From Peptococcaceae bacterium (GTDB lineage Bacteria > Bacillota > Desulfotomaculia > Desulfotomaculales > UBA12532), in assembly GCA_003445475.1 (NCBI GenBank), contig DMDP01000024.1, positions 1-6,624 of the forward strand: DNA of 6,624 bases, read 5' to 3'. Positions within the stretch are counted from its first letter, which is position 1, and each line of letters opens with the position of its first letter. Below are positions 1 to 4,994 of this stretch, in pieces. The notes under the pieces were generated by a model. That model was given only the letters and a program-made list of their open reading frames with translations, was not told the DNA's origin and did not search any database. Both the position numbers and the translations under genes were made by a program.

Positions 1-3
1 GTG

Positions 4-20
4 AGAAGCGGATGGCTTCT
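4..20 (-). repeat. Short perfect inverted repeat (RNA hairpin) in the transcript leaving the left edge
   Basis: On the minus strand AGAAGC, a five-base loop CATCC, and GCTTCT form a perfect 6-bp stem. It lies about 36-52 bases downstream of the -10 box at 56-61, so it would be in the 5' leader of the next minus-strand transcript. No T-run follows within the window, so it is not called a terminator. In Bacillus the gene after thrS is infC, whose operon is controlled through a structured leader bound by ribosomal protein L20. This hairpin might be part of such a leader, but that is inference. Confidence 0.35.
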
Positions 21-55
21 ACTTGTAAAGATTTGTCATTTCAACACGCGCCCCT

Positions 56-85
56 ATTATAGCATGCGCGTGCTTCGATGGTCAA
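56..85 (-). promoter_or_regulatory. Sigma-A-type promoter directed off the left edge (probable infC operon promoter)
   Basis: On the minus strand a TTGACC -35 box (85-80) and a perfect TATAAT -10 box (61-56) are separated by 18 bases. The -35 box begins 13 bases after the thrS stop codon. The downstream gene lies outside the window. In Bacillus and many clostridia it is infC-rpmI-rplT, so this promoter probably lets that operon be transcribed independently of the thrS T-box. The match to consensus is 11 of 12 bases; the identity of the target gene is inference. Confidence 0.7.
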
Positions 86-98
86 GGATTTGCGGCGC

Positions 99-2021
99 TT
101 AACGGTTGTTGTCCAGCGCTTTGGTGGCTATCTCGCCCTTAATGCGTTCCAGGAACGCCGCGACCGGCATGCCGCCCAGGTCACCCCCGGACCGGTGCCG
201 TACGCTGACCTTTTGCTCGGCGATTTCCCGGTCGCCTATAACCAGCATATACGGGACCTTTTGTACCTGTGCTTCGCGGATCTTGTAGTTAATCTTCTCG
301 TTCCGCGTATCGAATTCCGTCCGGATGCCCTCGGCCTGGAGCAGTTCGTTGATTTTTCCGGCGTAGTCACGGTGGCGATCCGCAATCGGCAAAACCTTAA
401 CCTGCACCGGCGCCAGCCAGACCGGGAACGCCCCCGCAAAGTGCTCGGTCAGGATGGCTATGAAGCGTTCAAGGCTCCCGAAAACGACCCGGTGCACCAT
501 GACCGGCCGGTGGCGCTGCGCATCCTGTCCTATGTAGAACAGGTCGAACTTCTCCGGCATCAAAAAGTCAACCTGGATCGTGCCGCACTGCCACGTGCGC
601 CCCAGGCAATCACGCAGGTGAAAGTCGATCTTCGGACCGTAAAAGGCGCCGTCCCCTTCGTTAACCTTGTAAGCCAGGCCCCTTCTGTCCAGAGCCCGGC
701 GCAAGGCGCCGGTGGCCATTTCCCAGATCTCGTCCGAACCCATGGCCTTCTCCGGCTTGGTGGATAATTCAACGTGGTACGTAAACCCAAAGATGTCGTG
801 GTAAAAATAGTTGACCAGATCGATGACGCCGATAATTTCGTCTTCTAGCTGGTCGGGACGGGCAAAGATGTGGGCGTCATCCTGGGTAAACGACCGGACG
901 CGCATGAGCCCGTGCAGCACGCCCGATAGCTCGTGCCGGTGCACAAGCCCCAGTTCGCCCAGCCTGATCGGCAGTTCGCGGTAAGAGTGCATACGACTCT
1001 TATAAATAATGATACCGCCGGGGCAATTCATCGGCTTTACGGCGTAGTTTTCGCCGTCAATATTGACAAAGTACATGTTATCCCGGTAGTGTTCCCAGTG
1101 CCCCGACCGTTTCCACAGTTCCTGCCGCAGAATTATGGGTGTCTTTACCTCCTGGTAACCCCGCCTGGCGTGTTCTTCCCGCCAGAAACGCTCCAGTTCG
1201 TTGCGCAAGACCATACCTTTGGGGTGGAAGAAGGGAAAACCGGGACCCTCCTCGTGAATGCTGTAAAGATCGAGTTCCACACCCAAACGACGATGATCCC
1301 GTCTCTTAGCTTCTTCAAGCCTGGCCAGATGCTCCTTTAGCAACGATTCTTTGGGAAAGGAGGTGCCGTAAATCCGCTGCAACATCTGGTTGCGCTCGTC
1401 GCCGCGCCAGTAAGCGCCAGCGACATTCAAGAGTTTTATCGCTTTAATGCGCCCCGTAGAAGGGACGTGCGGCCCCGCGCAAAGGTCGATAAATTCTCCC
1501 TGGCGGTAACAGGAGATTACCTCTTCGTCGGGAAGTTCCCGGATTAACTCAACCTTGTACGTTTCACCCGCCTCCTGGAAAAGGCGGATCGCCTCTTCAC
1601 GCGAGACCTCTATGCGTTGGATGGGAAGGTCTTCCTTGATGATGGCACGCATCTCGTTTTCTATACGATCCAGGTCTTCAGGCGTGAAGGGCCGTGCGAT
1701 GTCAAAATCGTAGTAATATCCGTCCGCTATGGCCGGTCCAATCGCCAGCTTAGCCCCCGGATACAGCCGCTTTACCGCCTGGGCCAGGATGTGGGCTGTA
1801 CTGTGGCGGTAGACACGCCGACCGGCCTCGTCCTCAAAAGTGAAAAACTCCACTGCGGCATCGCTTTCTATGGGGCGGGTGAGGTCAACCAGCACCCCGT
1901 TCACGCGCGCCACCAGCGCCTCCCTGGCAAGGCGGGGGCCTATGTCCCGCGCAATTTCCAGAGGTGTGGTGCCGCTCGGGTATAATCTGACCTCGCCGCC
2001 CTTCAAGGTAATCTGAAGCAC
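99..2021 (-). CDS. thrS: Threonyl-tRNA synthetase
   Basis: Cytoplasmic class II aminoacyl-tRNA synthetase that activates threonine with ATP, loads it onto tRNA-Thr and removes mis-charged serine. The product is 640 residues, close to the 642 of E. coli ThrRS. Order of domains: TGS domain (about 1-62); editing domain with the HxxxH motif HSTAH (73-77) and C181/H185 in DLCAGPH; catalytic core with motif 2 around HRHE (361-364), zinc ligands C333, H384 and H510, and motif 3 GSLERF (515-520); anticodon-binding domain from about 537. The frame is open to 2156, but the GTG at 2021 is chosen. It has GGAGGGGG seven bases upstream and gives the family's usual N-terminus, whereas a longer start would lie inside the T-box leader. 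Expression should be controlled by that leader. All key residues are present and nothing suggests decay. Confidence 0.97.
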   Translation of the reverse strand: MLQITLKGGEVRLYPSGTTPLEIARDIGPRLAREALVARVNGVLVDLTRPIESDAAVEFFTFEDEAGRRVYRHSTAHILAQAVKRLYPGAKLAIGPAIADGYYYDFDIARPFTPEDLDRIENEMRAIIKEDLPIQRIEVSREEAIRLFQEAGETYKVELIRELPDEEVISCYRQGEFIDLCAGPHVPSTGRIKAIKLLNVAGAYWRGDERNQMLQRIYGTSFPKESLLKEHLARLEEAKRRDHRRLGVELDLYSIHEEGPGFPFFHPKGMVLRNELERFWREEHARRGYQEVKTPIILRQELWKRSGHWEHYRDNMYFVNIDGENYAVKPMNCPGGIIIYKSRMHSYRELPIRLGELGLVHRHELSGVLHGLMRVRSFTQDDAHIFARPDQLEDEIIGVIDLVNYFYHDIFGFTYHVELSTKPEKAMGSDEIWEMATGALRRALDRRGLAYKVNEGDGAFYGPKIDFHLRDCLGRTWQCGTIQVDFLMPEKFDLFYIGQDAQRHRPVMVHRVVFGSLERFIAILTEHFAGAFPVWLAPVQVKVLPIADRHRDYAGKINELLQAEGIRTEFDTRNEKINYKIREAQVQKVPYMLVIGDREIAEQKVSVRHRSGGDLGGMPVAAFLERIKGEIATKALDNNR

Positions 2022-2052
2022 GCTTGCGCCCCCTCCATCATAAACTTGCCGC

Positions 2053-2082
2053 AAAATAAAAACCCCGCCCCTCAGGGACGGG
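2053..2082 (-). terminator. Intrinsic terminator of the thrS T-box
   Basis: The minus-strand RNA forms CCCGUCCC, loop UGA, GGGGCGGG: an 8-bp stem with one G-U wobble, followed by G and then UUUUUAUUUU. The plus-strand RNA would have a C-A mismatch at the wobble position, so the element is specific to the minus strand. The 5' arm of the stem is the same sequence that closes the antiterminator, which makes the two folds mutually exclusive. It ends about 31 bases before the thrS start codon. Confidence 0.92.
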
Positions 2083-2107
2083 AGACGATGTCCCGCGGTT
2101 CCACCCT
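2074..2107 (-). promoter_or_regulatory. T-box antiterminator with UGGA bulge
   Basis: AGGG (2107-2104) can pair with CCCU (2077-2074), and CGGGA (2095-2091) with UCCCG (2083-2079). This leaves the conserved bulge that starts UGGA (2103-2100). In T-boxes the UGGN of this bulge pairs with the NCCA end of uncharged tRNA. UGGA here predicts that the cognate tRNA-Thr has discriminator base U73. When this helix forms, the terminator cannot. Confidence 0.88.
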
Positions 2108-2188
2108 GCTTAGGAGGCCCGTGCCTCCTCCCTCTCGCGGCAGATAACGGTGCCACCCGGCCCCCTTTTCAGAGGCGGCTTGGGAGGC

Positions 2189-2191
2189 GGT
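2189..2191 (-). promoter_or_regulatory. T-box specifier codon ACC (Thr)
   Basis: The minus-strand RNA reads GCCGAAA-ACC-GCCUCCC. The position just 3' of a GAA-type specifier-loop motif, opposite an AGUA on the 5' side of Stem I, is where T-box specifiers lie. ACC is a threonine codon that would pair with a tRNA-Thr having a GGU anticodon, and this matches the downstream gene. The codon's position was judged by eye. Confidence 0.82.
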
Positions 2192-2301
2192 TTTCGGCTC
2201 CGCGCCCCGGGAGCGCTCGCAGCCAGGGCGCTCCCTCTCTGGATGGGGTTGGCGGGCCTACTTTTCTCCCGCATTGCCTTTATTCCCTTGAACCAATGCC
2301 C

Positions 2302-2331
2302 ATTATATTTGGAAACGTGCCGGGCTGTCAA
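2302..2331 (-). promoter_or_regulatory. thrS promoter (consensus sigma-A)
   Basis: A perfect TTGACA (2331-2326) and a perfect TATAAT (2307-2302) are separated by 18 bases on the minus strand. Transcription should start near 2295, just upstream of the first T-box helix. The -35 box begins 25 bases beyond the DUF445 stop codon. No good terminator separates the two, so readthrough from the upstream gene into the T-box leader is possible. Confidence 0.9.
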
Positions 2332-2355
2332 TCGGGTGCTGTACGGAGTTCATTT

Positions 2356-2970
2356 TCAGGGCAACGCCCGCCAAAGATAAAACAGGCCCACCTGAACGGC
2401 ACCGATTACAAACCCCAGTACACCGCCGAGAATAACGATGTGGCGGAGCTCGGTGGCCGCCACCCGGAAAACTATTTCTTCCAACCGGTCCAGGGAAAAC
2501 TCGTTAAGCTTGTCCTCAACAATCTTGCTAATCCTGACGTTCTCTTTGAGATGTGATGAGACCTCCTCCATGAGCCACACCATAACCGGAGGCACCTGCG
2601 CGGCCATAACGTCGGCCAATGCCTGCGCCGCAAAGCGTTTGAAAGATAGAGGGAAAACCTTGGGGAGTTTGTCCATTACCGCTTTGTGCACCGCCTCACT
2701 CAGAAGAAGCACCAGGCGGTCGGTCAATTCACCCTGCCGGCTCAGCGCGAGGATATCTTCCATCGACAGAAGCTCTCTTTCTACAACCTCGCCGATCTGC
2801 CTGGCCAACTCATACCGCCGTTTCGGCAACAAACCCTGAATGGTATAGCCGATGACGGGAATAACGTAGGGATCGACAGGGCGGAAAAGAAGCTTTACGG
2901 CCAGCCAGTTTGTAAAGTAACCGATAAGCGACCCTACCAGTGGTGTTAAAACCACATACAGCCAGTCCAC
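2356..2970 (-). CDS. DUF445 family membrane protein (short form)
   Basis: The product is 204 residues of unknown function. The N-terminal hydrophobic segment (about 4-29) includes GYFTNWLAVKLLFRP (17-31), a hallmark of DUF445 proteins such as Bacillus YheB. The C-terminus has ELRHIVILGGVLGFVIG (174-190) and a second hydrophobic helix (about 177-200), also typical of the family. Between them lies a charged, mostly helical stretch (about 50-170), so the protein is probably held by both ends in the cytoplasmic membrane. Full-length relatives are near 380-400 residues; this is a short form with both conserved ends intact, so it does not look truncated. The start is GTG with AGGAGG five bases upstream. 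It lies between ytxC and thrS on the same strand, with its own probable promoter. No biochemical role is assigned. Confidence 0.88.
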   Translation of the reverse strand: MDWLYVVLTPLVGSLIGYFTNWLAVKLLFRPVDPYVIPVIGYTIQGLLPKRRYELARQIGEVVERELLSMEDILALSRQGELTDRLVLLLSEAVHKAVMDKLPKVFPLSFKRFAAQALADVMAAQVPPVMVWLMEEVSSHLKENVRISKIVEDKLNEFSLDRLEEIVFRVAATELRHIVILGGVLGFVIGAVQVGLFYLWRALP

Positions 2971-3007
2971 CGCAGCCTCCTGCCGCTCTCAAAGCCGTTA
3001 TGCGTCT

Positions 3008-3037
3008 AATATAGCACGCAGGATCGCGATGCTTCAA
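3008..3037 (-). promoter_or_regulatory. Probable promoter of the DUF445 gene
   Basis: On the minus strand a TTGAAG -35 box (3037-3032) and a TATATT -10 box (3013-3008) lie 18 bases apart. The -35 box overlaps the ytxC stop codon, and the -10 box is 38-43 bases before the DUF445 start codon. The match is 9 of 12, weaker than the thrS promoter. The gene could also be read from an upstream ytxC transcript, since no terminator is visible between them. Confidence 0.55.
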
Positions 3038-3861
3038 CGGGAGCCGATCTTGCACAGGCGGCACCCGGGACATTCACTGAAGGCGGCACCGAACACCTCC
3101 CTCAGGGTACGGACGGCAAAAGGAAGGGCCTGGGCGCCGTGCACGACGACGGTTTGCGGCGCAAGATGGATTACCGCCGCTATCAGCGCATCTTCACAGG
3201 GCTTGCTTTCCTCGCCCAACGGTGCCGCCACCGGCCTGTCGATGGATTGCATGTTCTCGTTGTAAAGTCGGTAACGGCCGTCGTTGTACACAACAACATG
3301 CACCGTGGTGGCTCGCGATCGCCTTCTTAAGGCGACATTTCTTAACAGGTTGATGTACTCGGTATCCTCGTGTTGTACGACCAGGGCATCCAGTGCCCTT
3401 TCAACGGCACCGGTGAGGTAGGCCGCGGCGTCCTGCAGGCGAAAGCGCACGAATCCGTGCAGGTGCAGAACCGCCGATTCCTCCAGAAACTCGGTTGCCC
3501 GGCGGCGGACGAGGCCGGACAGCGTTGCGGTGAGTCCCGGCAGCGCGTTAACGTGCTGTTTAAGGCGCTCCAGGCCCCCATCCTCGAGCAGAAGACCGTA
3601 AGGCCGAACCGAGTGCTGCAGCACCTTGTCCCAGTGGTTTGCTATCATAAGCGCCACCCCCCTGGCCACGGCCCACTTCAAGATTATAACCCTTTCGGCC
3701 GCAAAACGGCTTTTCCGGCCTGTGAGACGGCACCGCAATACCCCCGGAGGTTTTTCGGCCCACGCGACCCCGATGCCGCGCCGCGTTAAGGGGCCGAGTT
3801 CCCCCGTTACATACTTCTTGCAGTAAGGCATATACTCCCCGGCAATGATTTGCAGCTCCAC
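3034..3861 (-). CDS. ytxC: Sporulation protein YtxC family
   Basis: The product is 275 residues, close to Bacillus YtxC, whose gene lies near thrS in B. subtilis. The diagnostic region is LHLHGFVRFRLQD (132-144), followed by a helical stretch with EYINLLRNVALRR (168-180) and a beta-rich segment TTVHVVVYNDGRYRLYN (185-201). The C-terminus ends in CPGCRLC (264-270), a closely spaced Cys cluster. No signal peptide or membrane helix is evident, so a soluble cytoplasmic protein is expected. The family is named for its restriction to spore formers; its molecular function is not established. The start is GTG with GGAGGGG eight bases upstream. It is divergent from the hydrogenase operon, with a 124-base gap. 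The family call rests on remembered family motifs rather than a search. Confidence 0.88.
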   Translation of the reverse strand: MELQIIAGEYMPYCKKYVTGELGPLTRRGIGVAWAEKPPGVLRCRLTGRKSRFAAERVIILKWAVARGVALMIANHWDKVLQHSVRPYGLLLEDGGLERLKQHVNALPGLTATLSGLVRRRATEFLEESAVLHLHGFVRFRLQDAAAYLTGAVERALDALVVQHEDTEYINLLRNVALRRRSRATTVHVVVYNDGRYRLYNENMQSIDRPVAAPLGEESKPCEDALIAAVIHLAPQTVVVHGAQALPFAVRTLREVFGAAFSECPGCRLCKIGSR

Positions 3862-3903
3862 CGGGCGATCCCCTCCAGGTTCATTTTCTTAAGTAATTCT
3901 TAA

Positions 3904-3916
3904 TTTCCCGGGGAAA
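3904..3916. promoter_or_regulatory. Palindrome TTTCCC-G-GGGAAA, possible operator
   Basis: A perfect 6-bp inverted repeat around a single central G, about 70 bases before the small-subunit start. A stem with a one-base loop cannot form an RNA hairpin, so a DNA-binding dimer site is the more sensible reading. No specific regulator is recognised. Confidence 0.35.
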
Positions 3917-3974
3917 AAATATGCCGGCGTATTAGTTCCACCCGCGCCACCAATAATAAATAAAGAAATCTAAC

Positions 3975-3978
3975 GGAG
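3975..3978 (+). promoter_or_regulatory. Ribosome binding site that decides the small-subunit start
   Basis: GGAG is seven bases before the ATG at 3986 but only one base before the ATG at 3980. The second ATG is therefore the likely start. A TAA at 3971-3973 closes the frame immediately upstream, so no longer N-terminus, and no signal peptide, is possible. Confidence 0.75.
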
Positions 3979-3985
3979 TATGGTT

Positions 3986-4978
3986 ATGGCGCGGGAAAAG
4001 ATTGTCTGGCTAATAACCAACAGCTGCGGCGGAGACACCCACTCTTTTTTGAACGCTTATTTTCCCAACTACCGGCAAATAGTCGAGGAGTATTTTGACC
4101 TGTGTTACAATAACCATCTTTCGGCCGCCGAAGGAAACGTGGCAATGGATATTCTCGAAGATTTTATAAACGGGCCGGAAAGAGCATTTACGCTTGTTGT
4201 CGAAGGCACGGTTCCCACAGCCGCCCAGGGCCTCTTCTGCATAATGGGATACCGGAACGGCAGGCCCTGGACGGCGGTCGAAGCGGTCAGAGACCTGGCC
4301 GCCAAAGCAAGGTACGCGGTAGCCGTCGGTACGTGCGCCGCCTTTGGCGGGCCCTATGCAGCGCACCCCAACCCTACCGGGAGCAAACCGGTCAGCCAAA
4401 TTATAACCCGGCCTGTAATTAACGTACCCGGGTGTCCCGCCCACCCGGACTGGATAGCAGGTACCCTCTACCATCTGGCGCGCTACGGGGAGCCAAGACT
4501 GGACGAGTACAACCGCCCCGTCCTGTTCTACGGCGAAACCATCCACGACCGGTGTGAACGGCGCCATTATTTCGAAAGCGGCATTTTTGCCGCCAAGCCG
4601 GGTGAACCCTGGTGCATGTACAGAATCGGCTGCAAGGGACCGGTTACCCACGCCGACTGTCCGGTGCGCCACTGGTGCGGCGAACACGTGAACTGGCCGG
4701 TCGGGTCCAATACGCCGTGTATCGGCTGCACCAGTCCGGAATTTCCCGACGGGGTGGAGCCTTTCTTCGAACGCCTGCCGGACCTTAAAACGCCCGCGGT
4801 CAAGGTGGCAGCAGATCGTGTGGGTTTGGTTTCGGGCGTTGCCACCGCGCTGGGCATCGGTGCCCACCTGGCGGCCAACATTCTCACCGGCAGGCTGGGC
4901 CAAACCATCCGCAAGGGATTCGCGGGCGCAAGAAATACAGGCGTACTTCGTAAAGCGGCCCGGCAGAAGAAGGAGTAA
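3986..4978 (+). CDS. [NiFe] hydrogenase small subunit, divergent, without Tat signal
   Basis: Electron-transfer subunit of a group 1-like [NiFe] hydrogenase, 330 residues. It would carry electrons from the Ni-Fe site through three FeS clusters to the cytochrome b encoded downstream. Proximal cluster: C14 and D17 in SCGGDTHS, where CxGC is usual, plus C117 (VGTCAAFGG) and C150 (VPGCPAHPDW). Distal cluster: H187, C190, C210 and C216. Medial cluster: C225, C245 and C248 (PCIGC), with an additional C231. A hydrophobic helix at about 279-300 followed by a basic tail matches the C-terminal anchor of membrane-bound enzymes such as E. coli HyaA. No twin-arginine signal exists: the protein starts directly at the mature domain and the frame is closed upstream. 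The large subunit follows 13 bases later. An Asp proximal ligand is known, from memory, in group 1h (actinobacterial-type) hydrogenases, which also lack Tat signals. The subgroup is not settled. Confidence 0.95.
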   Translation: MAREKIVWLITNSCGGDTHSFLNAYFPNYRQIVEEYFDLCYNNHLSAAEGNVAMDILEDFINGPERAFTLVVEGTVPTAAQGLFCIMGYRNGRPWTAVEAVRDLAAKARYAVAVGTCAAFGGPYAAHPNPTGSKPVSQIITRPVINVPGCPAHPDWIAGTLYHLARYGEPRLDEYNRPVLFYGETIHDRCERRHYFESGIFAAKPGEPWCMYRIGCKGPVTHADCPVRHWCGEHVNWPVGSNTPCIGCTSPEFPDGVEPFFERLPDLKTPAVKVAADRVGLVSGVATALGIGAHLAANILTGRLGQTIRKGFAGARNTGVLRKAARQKKE

Positions 4979-4994
4979 AAGGTGATGGTCGATG
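4970..4994 (+). promoter_or_regulatory. Double ribosome binding site and overlapping start codons before the large subunit
   Basis: AAGGAG (4970-4975) overlaps the end of the small-subunit gene, and AGGTG (4980-4984) follows. The large-subunit ATG at 4992 is seven bases after AGGTG. A different ATG at 4985 lies nine bases after AAGGAG and opens a ten-codon out-of-frame ORF that ends at 5014. The frame of the large subunit has a TGA at 4983-4985, so 4992 is its first possible ATG. Confidence 0.6.

Larger units (their letters stand above)
2022..2295 (-). ncRNA. T-box riboswitch leader of thrS (tRNA-Thr responsive)
   Basis: This RNA leader senses tRNA-Thr charging and decides whether transcription continues into thrS. 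Reading the minus strand from the predicted start near 2295, the Stem I lower helix with its GGGAG/CUCCC pairing comes first. A long distal helix follows (GGGAGCGC with GCGCUCCC, preceded by AGAGAG), then the specifier loop GAAAACCG with codon ACC. Next come a CCGUUAUC element, a Stem III hairpin (GGAGGC/GCCUCC), the conserved T-box AGGGUGGAACCGCGG, and an overlapping terminator. The leader fills most of the 334-base gap between the DUF445 gene and thrS. T-box leaders are well known in front of Firmicute synthetase genes. The helices were paired by eye, so outer boundaries are approximate. Confidence 0.93.
3862..3985. other. Divergent intergenic region between ytxC and the hydrogenase operon
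   Basis: This AT-richer spacer must hold promoters in both directions. It contains a direct repeat TTCTTAA at 3886-3892 and 3897-3903, one helical turn (11 bases) apart, and a palindrome TTTCCC-G-GGGAAA at 3904-3916 directly beside it. These could be operator sites. No good -35/-10 pair was found for the hydrogenase. The best plus-strand candidate, TTAGTT (3932-3937) with TAATAA (3954-3959) 16 bases on, has a poor -35 box. No sigma-54 signature is visible. No short gene or Tat leader is encoded here. Confidence 0.5.

Noticed and set aside
78..767. A 229-codon plus-strand open frame over the 3' part of thrS
   Set aside because: Antisense to the conserved ThrRS catalytic and anticodon-binding domains; no family motif.
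2022..2156. N-terminal extension of thrS to an upstream start at 2156
   Set aside because: It would translate the T-box antiterminator and terminator and add 45 residues with no counterpart in ThrRS. The GTG at 2021 has a strong ribosome binding site and gives the normal length.
2142..2162. A second T-box-like GGGUGGCACCG upstream of the real T-box, suggesting a tandem T-box
   Set aside because: It lacks a matching terminator and the full conserved motif, and continues into CCGUUAUC, which is a usual part of the middle of T-box leaders before Stem III. One specifier and one terminator are seen.
2341..2375. Terminator after the DUF445 gene
   Set aside because: GGGC-GUU-GCCC gives only a 4-bp stem inside the end of the coding region, followed by a short A-rich rather than T-rich stretch on the minus strand.
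3862..3979. A frameshifted Tat signal peptide upstream of the small subunit
   Set aside because: All three plus-strand frames of the spacer contain stop codons and none shows a twin-arginine motif followed by a hydrophobic stretch.
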